From: Candidatus Neoanaerotignum tabaqchaliae
Lineage (GTDB): Bacteria > Bacillota > Clostridia > Lachnospirales > Anaerotignaceae
Assembly (NCBI GenBank): GCA_904420235.1
Contig: CAJFUS010000016.1
Coordinates: 1-14,843 of the forward strand
DNA length: 14,843 nucleotides
Direction: 5' to 3'
The position numbers were made by a program, and so were the translations under genes. The notes beneath the pieces were generated by a model that was given only the letters and a program-made list of their open reading frames with translations, had not been told where the DNA came from and did not search any database. Below are positions 1-7,012 of the stretch, in pieces (the first letter of the stretch is position 1; each line of letters begins with the position of its first letter).

Positions 1-3
1 ATA

Positions 4-31
4 CAAAAAAAGGGCGTGTGCAAACACGCCC
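4..31 (-). terminator. Rho-independent terminator of the LarA-like operon
   Basis: On the minus strand an 8-bp perfect GC-rich stem (GGGCGTGT paired with ACACGCCC, four-base loop) is followed directly by seven T residues. It begins 15 bases after the stop codon of the LarA-like gene, so it closes the five-gene leftward operon. Confidence 0.93.
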
Positions 32-45
32 ATAAAAACGATGTT

Positions 46-1323
46 TCAAATTTTTGTAACAAGGTTGCCCTCGCCGTCAAATTCCAGCTCAAAAGGCTCT
101 CCAATAATAGTAAGCCTGTCGCTTTTTTTTGCCTCAGGTATAAGGGCCTCCGAAATAAGCATATCCTCAATTTCCAGCGAGTTTTTAAGCATTATTATTC
201 TTGGGTTGTTAACGTCCATGTTAAGGCATATGGCCATTGAGGTTTGTATGCATTCTTTCTCGTTCTCGGCAATAAGAGGTATTTTGTAAACAGAGCTGTC
301 ATGGTCCGTAACGGCGTTGGGATATGTATCGTCGAAGGATATTTGCTTGAAAAATCTCATTGTTCCAACATCGGCGCGGCCCATTCCCGTGGCGTTTCCG
401 TGGGACTCCTCGCTAAGCTCGAAAATGCCCATTCTCTCAGACTTAATGCCTATGGGCAGCCTTGACCTGCCAACAACATTTGGGTCCATTCCGCCGCCGC
501 TGTAATTTTTGCCTATTTTCTGAAGTATAAGCACGTCGCAGGCGTCTATAAATATTTTGCCCATGGCGCCTTTGGCTTCCTCCAAAAGCACCGGCTCTTC
601 CTCCGGTATTTTGTCCGCCTCAACAAAGGTTATTTTATATGTTTTGTCATAGGCGTTTTCCATAAGTCCGATACCGAAAATTATGTTGGCCTTTCTTATA
701 ATCTCGCTGCCTATTGAAAACAGCCTTTCAGGCATGGCGTCGTCGCCGGCGGAGTGGGCCACATAGGCTCCAGCTTGTTTTCCAAGGCCAACTGTCATCA
801 TTTTCATAAGTCCGCTTTCATATTTTCCCTTAAATCCCGTATGGGCCTTTATTCTGTTAACAACTATAATTCCGTCGGCCTCGTAGGCGCTTTTGTCAAT
901 TTGAACGTCCACGTCAATCTCTTTGGCATGACCTATTTTTACTGTTTCCATGGACGATATTATGGGGCAGCCCATGGTTTCTTCCGTAATTCCATAGCCT
1001 TCCAAAATTCCCTTTTGACCTTCGGCGGTAGCTCCGCCGTGGCTGCCCATGGCCGGAATAATAAACGGCTCCGCTCCAAGGGCCTTAACCTGATTTACTA
1101 TTTCTCTTGTTATAACCACTATGTTAGACACGCCGCGGCTTCCGCTTGTTATGCATATTCTTTGGCCCGGCTTAATTTTATCCTTAAACTCCGGTTTAGA
1201 GAAATTTTGGGCTATAACGGATTTTATTTCATCTTCCGAAAGCTCGTTGTGCGGAAAATACTGCTTAACCCTAACAAAACGCGGTATCTTCATTATGTCA
1301 ACCAAATGTGTAATTCCAGACAT
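46..1323 (-). CDS. LarA-superfamily protein (putative nickel-pincer-dependent isomerase)
   Basis: This 425-residue protein matches the lactate racemase LarA superfamily (DUF2088 type) in length and motif order. LarA racemises D/L-lactate with a nickel-pincer cofactor bound to a lysine, and relatives act on other 2-hydroxy acids or sugars. Visible motifs are MGSHGGA (His95, matching the first LarA histidine), KAHTGF (His161), Lys174 in SGLMKMM, and HSAG (His190). The Lys174-His190 spacing is 16 residues, the same as Lys184-His200 in Lactiplantibacillus LarA as I recall it, so Lys174 is the inferred cofactor lysine. ATG 1323 has a strong GGAGGTG ribosome binding site on the minus strand. It is the last operon gene, 41 bases after the M20 gene. 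The cofactor-making larB, larC and larE genes are not in the window. The superfamily is well supported, but the substrate is unknown and lactate should not be assumed. Confidence 0.82.
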   Translation of the reverse strand: MSGITHLVDIMKIPRFVRVKQYFPHNELSEDEIKSVIAQNFSKPEFKDKIKPGQRICITSGSRGVSNIVVITREIVNQVKALGAEPFIIPAMGSHGGATAEGQKGILEGYGITEETMGCPIISSMETVKIGHAKEIDVDVQIDKSAYEADGIIVVNRIKAHTGFKGKYESGLMKMMTVGLGKQAGAYVAHSAGDDAMPERLFSIGSEIIRKANIIFGIGLMENAYDKTYKITFVEADKIPEEEPVLLEEAKGAMGKIFIDACDVLILQKIGKNYSGGGMDPNVVGRSRLPIGIKSERMGIFELSEESHGNATGMGRADVGTMRFFKQISFDDTYPNAVTDHDSSVYKIPLIAENEKECIQTSMAICLNMDVNNPRIIMLKNSLEIEDMLISEALIPEAKKSDRLTIIGEPFELEFDGEGNLVTKI

Positions 1324-1364
1324 ATATACACCTCCAAAAGCTTTTATAAAGGCTTAAATAATTG

Positions 1365-2558
1365 TCAGCAAAGTTCCATTGCCGTAAGAGCGTATACCTT
1401 GGCGGCCTCAACAAGCTCATCAACAGACACCCATTCGTTGGCTTTATGTATGCAGTCAAGTGTTCCTGGGCCGTACATAAGGGACGGTATTCCCATTTTG
1501 TGGAAAAAGTAGTTGTCTCCGGCGGCTATAAAGCCTCCAAAATCCGACGGTTTGCCGTTAACAAACTCCGAGCTGTTCCTTAAAGCCCTAACAAGGTCGC
1601 TGTCTTCTGAAAAACGTACTGCGTTTGATGTGCGGGCACAGAAGTCAACCTCAGCGTCAAATGTAGGGTCATCTTTTTTAAAGTCGTTAATTATATCCCT
1701 TATAAAGCCTATCACGCCGTCATAGGTTTGTCCCGGCACAAGCCTTCCGTCAATTCTGAAAACGCATTCGTCGGGCACTACATTTATGGCCGTGCCTCCG
1801 TTAATTACGCCAACACTTAATGAGCCGTCTCCAAGCAGGTCGTCATGAACAAAATCAACGCCCTTTTCATCTATTTTGGCTATAATTTTGGCGGCGTTAA
1901 CAACAGCGTTAACTCCAAGCTCAGGCTTGCTGCCGTGAGCTGTAACACCTTTAACTTTAACTTCCATCCATGCGCAGCCTTTATATGCTATAATAATTTT
2001 CATTTCCGTCTGCTCGGCGTTAATAAAAAAGTCCGGCTTTATTTTTCCCGAATTAACAAGAAAATCCATTCCGTAAGGGCTTCCAATCTCCTCGTCAACA
2101 GTGGCCACAAACTGAATTCCGCCATTAAGCTTAATTCCGCATTCTTTAAGAGCCTTAAGAGCCATAAAGCAGCTGGCAAGTCCGCCTTTCATGTCTGCCG
2201 AGCCTCTGCCTATAAGTTTTCCGTCCTTCACCGTTGGAACAAATCCGCCTTCTGTTTCCCATGTACTTTCGTCGGCCGACACTACGTCGTAATGGCCGCC
2301 CATGGCTATTGTTTTTCCATTTTTGTCGCAGTTATACTCGGCAACAACGTTAAACCCGCCCGGTGCGTTGGCGTATTTTTGAGCGGCAACTCCAAACTTG
2401 GCAAACTCGCTTATAAGATAGTCTGCCTCTTTTTCATACTGCTCGTTGGAATCTTCCCTTCCTGAAACAGATGGTATGCTTATAAGGCCCGAAGCTATTT
2501 TTATAAGCTCGTCACGGTTTTTTTCTATATAATCAACAACCTTTTCCTTGTCTGTCAT
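1365..2558 (-). CDS. M20-family metallopeptidase/deacylase (ArgE/DapE type)
   Basis: This 397-residue cytosolic zinc hydrolase belongs to the M20 family, which includes acetylornithine deacetylase, succinyl-diaminopimelate desuccinylase and carboxypeptidase G2. All metal and catalytic landmarks are present: His89 and Asp91 in GGHYDVV, bridging Asp122 in GRGSADMKGG, catalytic Glu156 with Glu157 in DEEIG, Glu182 in AEQTE, and His371 in DCIHKANEW. His208 in TAHGSKPE lies in the lid/dimerisation domain, roughly residues 190-300. ATG 2558 follows a minus-strand AAAGGAGATGA ribosome binding site. Because it sits between a LarA-like gene and a putative transporter operon segment, not among arginine or lysine genes, a catabolic role on an N-acyl, amide or peptide substrate is more likely than ArgE or DapE. 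A hairpin at 2592-2626 separates it from the upstream gene. The exact substrate cannot be read. Confidence 0.9.
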   Translation of the reverse strand: MTDKEKVVDYIEKNRDELIKIASGLISIPSVSGREDSNEQYEKEADYLISEFAKFGVAAQKYANAPGGFNVVAEYNCDKNGKTIAMGGHYDVVSADESTWETEGGFVPTVKDGKLIGRGSADMKGGLASCFMALKALKECGIKLNGGIQFVATVDEEIGSPYGMDFLVNSGKIKPDFFINAEQTEMKIIIAYKGCAWMEVKVKGVTAHGSKPELGVNAVVNAAKIIAKIDEKGVDFVHDDLLGDGSLSVGVINGGTAINVVPDECVFRIDGRLVPGQTYDGVIGFIRDIINDFKKDDPTFDAEVDFCARTSNAVRFSEDSDLVRALRNSSEFVNGKPSDFGGFIAAGDNYFFHKMGIPSLMYGPGTLDCIHKANEWVSVDELVEAAKVYALTAMELC

Positions 2559-2591
2559 TATATCATCTCCTTTATAAAATATCCATTTTGG

Positions 2592-2627
2592 AAAATCAGG
2601 CTCTTGAAACCTAAGAGCCTGATTTTT
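2592..2627 (-). terminator. Internal operon hairpin (partial terminator or mRNA processing site)
   Basis: A perfect 14-bp inverted repeat with a 7-base loop lies between the 346-aa gene and the M20 gene. On the minus strand the stem ends in TTTT followed by CC; on the plus strand it ends in TTTTT. No plus-strand gene precedes it, so its probable role is partial termination or 3'-end protection in the leftward operon, which would lower or uncouple expression of the M20 and LarA-like genes. I found no convincing new promoter between it and the M20 start. Confidence 0.65.
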
Positions 2628-2678
2628 AAGAGGAACATAATTAAAGAGGGTAATAATAATCTTTATATAATGAACTTT

Positions 2679-3719
2679 TTAAACCTCAGCATACCTTATT
2701 TCACATATATCGGCAACGGCATACTTTTTAGCGTCTTCCATGCCCGGTATTATTTTGTCGGCGTTGGCTATAACCTCTTCCCTTGTCATAACTTTTGACG
2801 GGGATTCAAGGAATTCTCTTGTTATTCCAACACTTTCAAGTTCAATCCAAGCCCTTGAGGCTATATTGTCGCAGTCTATTTCCTTGCCGTATGCTTTTGC
2901 AAGGCAAAGAACAGCCGGTGAACTGCCTATATGGCGTCCTGGTATAAGGCCGATGTCAAGGGCTCTTAATGTATACTCGGCAAGAACGTTCTTCGGCGCT
3001 GCTATTGCCGGATAGTCCTGTTTAACGGTTTTGGCGTATATTCCCGAGTTATGGGCTGTCATTCCGGCGCGGTATGAACCAAGGTTATCGCCGCCGAAAA
3101 CTCTTCCGTGTCTTTCACTGACTACCATTCCTATGCCTACTGAAACAACAGGTCCGGCTAATCCTATAATTACCTCGCCGCCTGTCATAATCTCATACTG
3201 TCCGAAGAACGGAGCAAGTATCTCTGTCATCTCAACCATGTTCATAACCTCTGAACCACAGTTGTTGTTGGCAATACGTCCGCTCATTGTCATGTTCTCG
3301 TTGTTTGGCGACCTGTTGCCTCTGTCGGCTCTGCTTGGACCTCTGAAAAGCTTTTTGCCTTTATAAAAGTCTGTAAGCCAAAGCCTCATGTGCGGCTCTT
3401 CCTGAATCATCTGGTCTGAATAAGGTATCTCGCTTATGTTAAGATAGCCATAGGAAGGGTTAATCATTCCATGGTCAACAGAGGCAACGCCTACAACGGC
3501 GCCGTTGGCTATTATTCCGTCGCTTGTTACGGTTATGGCGTCCATATCCATAACGTTTACGGCTGCGCAGTCCTCTCCAAGGTCCTTTCCAATAACCTTG
3601 CAGGCCTCAAGGTCTGTAAGTCCGGCTTCAAGTATGTCTTTTTTATCTATAAACGCCCAGTTAAGCGGCACAGTGCCGTCTGCGGCTCCCTTTGGAATAA
3701 TACGATATTTAAGTTTCAC
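2679..3719 (-). CDS. Conserved-looking protein of unknown function, 346 aa
   Basis: I do not recognise this family. The protein has no signal peptide or clear membrane segment and looks like a soluble cytosolic enzyme or binding protein. Motif-like stretches are VDHGMINPSYGY near residue 81, a basic RGPSRADRGNRSPNNEN stretch at 126-142, NNNCGSEV with Cys154, a glycine/valine-rich run TGGEVIIGLAGPVVSVG at 179-195, GGDNLGSYRAGMTAHNSG at 209-226, and IPGRHIGSSPA at 259-269. The many charged/Gly/Asn clusters suggest an active site, but no named catalytic motif is evident. The start is GTG at 3719, preceded on the minus strand by AAAAGGGGG about eight bases upstream. It lies 15 bases after the 125-aa gene, so the two are almost certainly co-translated. 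The context suggests a step in the same pathway as the M20 and LarA-like proteins. Confidence 0.85.
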   Translation of the reverse strand: MKLKYRIIPKGAADGTVPLNWAFIDKKDILEAGLTDLEACKVIGKDLGEDCAAVNVMDMDAITVTSDGIIANGAVVGVASVDHGMINPSYGYLNISEIPYSDQMIQEEPHMRLWLTDFYKGKKLFRGPSRADRGNRSPNNENMTMSGRIANNNCGSEVMNMVEMTEILAPFFGQYEIMTGGEVIIGLAGPVVSVGIGMVVSERHGRVFGGDNLGSYRAGMTAHNSGIYAKTVKQDYPAIAAPKNVLAEYTLRALDIGLIPGRHIGSSPAVLCLAKAYGKEIDCDNIASRAWIELESVGITREFLESPSKVMTREEVIANADKIIPGMEDAKKYAVADICEIRYAEV

Positions 3720-3734
3720 GGTATTGTCCCCCTT

Positions 3735-4112
3735 TTATTTTTTAATATTAGTACGGCGGTCTATAACTTCTTTAACACCAAAAAGATGTGTTTCAACTGT
3801 AGGAGCCGAAAGCATCATGTTTTCAAGTATAACCTTCTTGCAGGTTCCGTCTTCCTGAATGCCTTTAATAACAACTGTATAAAGTGTTTCGGGGTTGTCA
3901 GTTGTAAGAACTACCTCTACTTTTTTAATATCGTCGTCTTCCGTTATCTCGCTTATTTCGTCTTCAACACGCCCCACTCTTAATGAAGCAAGCTTGGCTG
4001 TTTTTACATTTTCAAGGCCGCTTACTGAAAAACCTGTTTCGGGATTGCGTTTTTTAGCCGCTGCCTCAATTTTTGTATAAAAATCCGGTAATCTTGTGTG
4101 CATGAACTTCAT
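3735..4112 (-). CDS. Small protein of unknown function, 125 aa, paired with the 346-aa gene
   Basis: I do not recognise this protein. It is soluble, with no signal peptide or membrane segment, and appears mixed alpha/beta. An N-terminal helical part (FYTKIEAAAKKRNPE near residues 11-25) is followed by an acidic centre (EDEISEITEDDDIKK near 50-64), strand-like VEVVLTT and TLYTVVIKGI, and a basic end. It could be a small subunit of the 346-aa protein encoded 15 bases downstream, or a binding or regulatory protein. ATG 4112 follows a minus-strand GAAAGGAGAG ribosome binding site. The genes in the same operon are a DUF819 transporter upstream and the hydrolase and isomerase genes downstream. The gene call is strong from its ribosome binding site and tight spacing; the function is unknown. 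Confidence 0.82.
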   Translation of the reverse strand: MKFMHTRLPDFYTKIEAAAKKRNPETGFSVSGLENVKTAKLASLRVGRVEDEISEITEDDDIKKVEVVLTTDNPETLYTVVIKGIQEDGTCKKVILENMMLSAPTVETHLFGVKEVIDRRTNIKK

Positions 4113-4156
4113 TTACTTTCTCTCCTTTCAAAATATCAATAAAAATTTATTGCTAA

Positions 4157-4188
4157 TTCAGGATATATGTAATTTTTAAATTCCTGAA
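4157..4188. other. Weak intercistronic inverted repeat
   Basis: TTCAGGA (4157-4163) and TCCTGAA (4182-4188) can form a 7-bp stem with an 18-base AT-rich loop between the transporter gene and the 125-aa gene. There is no U-tract after it on the minus strand. It may be a processing or stability element within the operon, or chance. Confidence 0.3.
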
Positions 4189-4208
4189 ATAATTGAAGTT
4201 TAATGCGC

Positions 4209-5390
4209 TTATGACAGGAAATGCAGAAAATGTCCAAATCCTATGGCCAGCCACGTTCCAACTATGTCACCAAAAAATCCAAGAAGTATGCCAAAAGAAA
4301 TCCAGTTTGGATTATGAGCCGCGGCTATAAGAGGGGCTGAAGACGTGCCGCCTATATTTGCCGTTATTGATACCTCGGCCGTAAAAAGGTCATACTTAAA
4401 TAATTTAGAGAAAAGAACCCAAAGAAGGAACATAACAACAAGCATTATTGTTACAAGAACTAAGAAGCCCGGTGCCTGGGTACATTGCTTAAGGTCAGAA
4501 TATGACGCGGTTACACAAAGGCTTAAGTAAAGGAACACATTGGCAACCTGAGTTGCTCCTCTTAACTTTCTAACCCTTGTAAGGCTTAATATAACGCCTA
4601 TTATTGACGAGAATACAACCCTTAAGCCTGTTCCGTTAATAAATGACAGTGTAGGCATGTTGTCCACAATCGTGTTTATAAGCCATGTAGCTCCAAGGCA
4701 TATAGCAAAAAGCACCATATAGTCCAGCATAACGCATGTGTTGGCGTTAGGGTCGGCTTCGGACTCAATACGTTTGGCTATTTCGTCAAGACCGTCCGTA
4801 CTGGCGTTCATAAATTTATTCCATTTTTCTTTTCTTTTAAGAAGTATCATTATAACAGTAAGGAAAATAGTAAAGCCGTACGTTACCATCATAACGGCAT
4901 ACGCATAATCAACGCCCTCTACGCCAAACACTCCGGCAACGGCAACCATGTTAACCGTTTCACCTATAAACGAGCCCGTTACTGACGCTATTATGGCCCA
5001 TGCATTTTCCGGAAGGAATCCCTTGCATATAATAAAAGCAACTGTAAAACCAATCATTATACAAAGCGATGCTATAAGGAATGCTCCTATCATTCTTGGC
5101 CCAAGGTGTATTATTTTTTTAACGTCACAAGTAAGCATAAACATTACAAGCATAAGAGGAAGGAATGTTGAATATTGGAAATTTTGAGCCGCTATTACTC
5201 CCTCTGCGTTAAGGTCAAAAATTCCAAATGTAGCTGCCAAAGACATAAGCAAGAATATCCACACAATAGGCGGAAGTATATCCATTACCTTGGCACCCTT
5301 CTTTGTTTTTCCAACTCTGTCGCAGACAACAAAAACTATGGCCATCATAATAAACATAAAAGCGAAAAAACCAAGTGACGACTTAATCAT
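4209..5390 (-). CDS. DUF819-family integral membrane protein (putative transporter)
   Basis: This 393-residue, roughly ten-span membrane protein matches the DUF819 (YjcL-like) family in length and in its two pseudo-symmetric signature regions. These are GSFIGETVNMVAVA at residues 139-152 and TANIGGTSSAPLIAAAHNP at 343-361. A charged cytoplasmic loop lies around residues 184-218. DUF819 proteins are generally regarded as secondary transporters of uncertain substrate, and they often sit beside hydrolases or racemases of small organic or amino acids. It is the first gene of the leftward operon. ATG 5390 has a near-ideal minus-strand AAAGGAGG ribosome binding site and a leader of about 130 bases containing candidate operators. 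The likely role is substrate import for the M20 and LarA-like enzymes. The family call is good; transport direction and substrate are inference. Confidence 0.85.
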   Translation of the reverse strand: MIKSSLGFFAFMFIMMAIVFVVCDRVGKTKKGAKVMDILPPIVWIFLLMSLAATFGIFDLNAEGVIAAQNFQYSTFLPLMLVMFMLTCDVKKIIHLGPRMIGAFLIASLCIMIGFTVAFIICKGFLPENAWAIIASVTGSFIGETVNMVAVAGVFGVEGVDYAYAVMMVTYGFTIFLTVIMILLKRKEKWNKFMNASTDGLDEIAKRIESEADPNANTCVMLDYMVLFAICLGATWLINTIVDNMPTLSFINGTGLRVVFSSIIGVILSLTRVRKLRGATQVANVFLYLSLCVTASYSDLKQCTQAPGFLVLVTIMLVVMFLLWVLFSKLFKYDLFTAEVSITANIGGTSSAPLIAAAHNPNWISFGILLGFFGDIVGTWLAIGFGHFLHFLS

Positions 5391-5500
5391 ATTTAACCTC
5401 CTTTAAATTTAATACACATAAAACTTAGGCAATGCATTATCAAAATTCGGTGCGGATTTGATATATAAATAAACGCGTTTACTTAAATCCTTGTAAATAT

Positions 5501-5514
5501 TGAACCATTGTTCA
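5501..5514. promoter_or_regulatory. Candidate operator palindrome TGAAC-N4-GTTCA
   Basis: A perfect 5-bp inverted repeat around a 4-base centre lies about 10-20 bases inside the predicted leftward transcript. Binding here would block early elongation or open-complex escape. Assignment to the PucR-type regulator is inference from position. Confidence 0.4.
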
Positions 5515-5529
5515 GTCATCTTGGTTATA

Positions 5530-5558
5530 ATAATATCATTTAACTTTTACTTTTTAAA
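5530..5558 (-). promoter_or_regulatory. Predicted promoter of the five-gene operon
   Basis: On the minus strand, TTTAAA (5553-5558) is separated by 17 bases from TATTAT (5530-5535). TGA immediately upstream of the latter makes an extended -10. Predicted start is near 5523, giving an untranslated leader of about 132 bases. Confidence 0.5.
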
Positions 5559-5629
5559 TCGCCACTTGACACTGTTTTTTTGTTCATATGCACATAATAT
5601 TGAATTTAAAACTAAATCTATTCATCTAA

Positions 5630-5658
5630 TTTAAATATCAAAAATTACATGATATAAT
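5630..5658 (+). promoter_or_regulatory. Predicted promoter of the PucR-type regulator gene
   Basis: TTTAAA (5630-5635), a 17-base spacer and a perfect TATAAT (5653-5658) with an upstream TGA form an extended -10 promoter. It has the same -35 and the same layout as the divergent operon promoter. Confidence 0.6.
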
Positions 5659-5707
5659 ATTTTAGTATAAATAAATAATATATAATTCCGTTTTAGAGGT
5701 GATTACA

Positions 5708-6874
5708 TTGACCATCAGCATAAAGAATATAATGAATAATCTTTCACCCTACTACCGTCTAAAACTTATAGCCGGAAAAAACGGCATAGACAATACAAAC
5801 GTAAGTTGGGTTTCTACCGTTGAGGATTTCAGCAGCAGGAAATTCAAAAACCACAATCAAATAATACTTACATCTTTTATGAATAATTACACTGAGGAAG
5901 CTGTACTTGCCATTGTTCATGGCCTTCATGAAGCCATGACAAGCGCTGTTGTTGTAAACACCAGATATATAAAAACCATGCCCGACAGCATTAAAGAATA
6001 TTGCGACAAAGCCGCCCTTCCACTCTATATTATGCCTCCGGATATTTTTATGAGTGACGTTATAAAAGACATATCGCGGATATTGTATTCCGACGAGAAC
6101 GAAAACCTCAGTCTTTCAGAAATTATACAAAGTATAGTTTTTAACACCGGCGATATTCAAAGCCAAATAAACAAGCTGTCATTTTACGGATTTTCCGAAA
6201 ACAGTACCTACTGCCCTGTAATTTTAAAATTTGAGAACGCGGCCGAAAAAGAACCAGAGTTGTTTTTAAAAAAGGCAAAGCAGTGCTGCGACAGCGCGGC
6301 CCAAAGCGCAGACGCTAAGCACATATCTTTTATATACAACAGAATTATAACCATTATACTTTCTGATATGGACAAAAAAGCCATAGGACGGCTTATAAAC
6401 ACTATTAAAGAAAACCTTCTGCTTAAATATATTGAACATAAGGTATATATCTGTGTAGGACACTTAGGCGGAAATATTTACAGCCTTTCAACAAATTTCA
6501 AGCGGGTTTTGCCATTTTTTAATGTTGCCATTAAAAATAACTTATACTCCCTTTACTATGACGATATGGGCATATATAAAATTCTATCCGAGGTATCTGA
6601 CATGCAGATATTGAGAGAAATGTTCAACTCCTCCATAGGCGCCCTCGCAAGATATGACGCCGAAAACGACACAAACCTTGTGTGTTATATAAAAAGCTAT
6701 ATTCAGTTTGACGGCAACGCCCAAGCCTTGGCCGAAAAATTTTATGTTCACAGAAACACCGTAAACAATCATTTAAAAAAGATAAAAGAAATAACAAAAA
6801 TAAACCCCTCAACATTGGAGGGAAAGCTTCAGTTTGCTGTAGCCATAAAAATAAGTGAGCTTTACAACCTGTAA
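5708..6874 (+). CDS. PucR/CdaR-type transcriptional regulator
   Basis: This 388-residue regulator has the three-part PucR layout. An N-terminal PucR-like sensor domain spans about residues 5-110 (LKLIAGKNGI, VSWVSTVEDF, ending in LPLYIMPPD). A middle GGDEF-related domain of the CdaR type follows, and a C-terminal PucR helix-turn-helix lies in about the last 56 residues (ALAEKFYVHRNTVNNHLKKI). Family members usually activate catabolic genes in response to a small metabolite. The TTG at 5708 is the best start because AGAGGTGA (5695-5702) sits five bases before it. A GTG at 5699 is in frame but overlaps that ribosome binding site. It is divergent from the five-gene operon and is its probable regulator; whether it activates or represses cannot be read. 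An intrinsic terminator follows at 6971-7012. Confidence 0.88.
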   Translation: MTISIKNIMNNLSPYYRLKLIAGKNGIDNTNVSWVSTVEDFSSRKFKNHNQIILTSFMNNYTEEAVLAIVHGLHEAMTSAVVVNTRYIKTMPDSIKEYCDKAALPLYIMPPDIFMSDVIKDISRILYSDENENLSLSEIIQSIVFNTGDIQSQINKLSFYGFSENSTYCPVILKFENAAEKEPELFLKKAKQCCDSAAQSADAKHISFIYNRIITIILSDMDKKAIGRLINTIKENLLLKYIEHKVYICVGHLGGNIYSLSTNFKRVLPFFNVAIKNNLYSLYYDDMGIYKILSEVSDMQILREMFNSSIGALARYDAENDTNLVCYIKSYIQFDGNAQALAEKFYVHRNTVNNHLKKIKEITKINPSTLEGKLQFAVAIKISELYNL

Positions 6875-6970
6875 AGGCTTGGATAGTTTGTTTTTTATGA
6901 GCAATTTAACAGCGGTATTTGATTTTGTTCTTTGGTGAAAAATTCCAGCCAAATATTGCTTCAGTCTTAT

Positions 6971-7012
6971 AAAAAAATCCGGAGACGGCCAAAACCGTAT
7001 CCGGATTTTTTT
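6971..7012. terminator. Bidirectional intrinsic terminator
   Basis: An A7-flanked stem (ATCCGGA-g-ACGG paired with CCGT-a-TCCGGAT, loop CCAAAA) is followed by T7. It works in both directions between the convergent regulator gene and the YbjN-like gene, and its right arm overlaps the YbjN-like stop codon. Confidence 0.9.

Larger units (their letters stand above)
5391..5707. promoter_or_regulatory. Divergent regulatory region between the operon and the PucR-type gene
   Basis: This 317-base AT-rich gap contains divergent promoters for the leftward operon and the rightward regulator. It also holds three candidate operator-like inverted repeats: AAACGCGTTT (5471-5480), TGAAC-N4-GTTCA (5501-5514) and TGT-t-CATATG-c-ACA (5581-5594). 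The hexamer TGAACC or TGAACA, on either strand, occurs three times in the last two repeats. That makes it a candidate half-site for the neighbouring regulator. No coding sequence is evident. Confidence 0.6.

Noticed and set aside
754..1512. 252-codon plus-strand open frame
   Set aside because: It lies opposite the LarA-like gene and the end of the M20 gene, both with clear motifs and ribosome binding sites, and its translation is low-complexity shadow sequence.
1845..2465. 206-codon plus-strand open frame
   Set aside because: Shadow of the M20 gene; no ribosome binding site or recognisable domain.
3471..3983. 170-codon plus-strand open frame
   Set aside because: Spans the antisense of two operon genes and their junction; no supporting signals.
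5566..5598. Promoter starting at the perfect TTGACA at 5566-5571
   Set aside because: The nearest -10-like sequences are 13 or 21 bases away; the extended -10 promoter at 5630-5658 is better.
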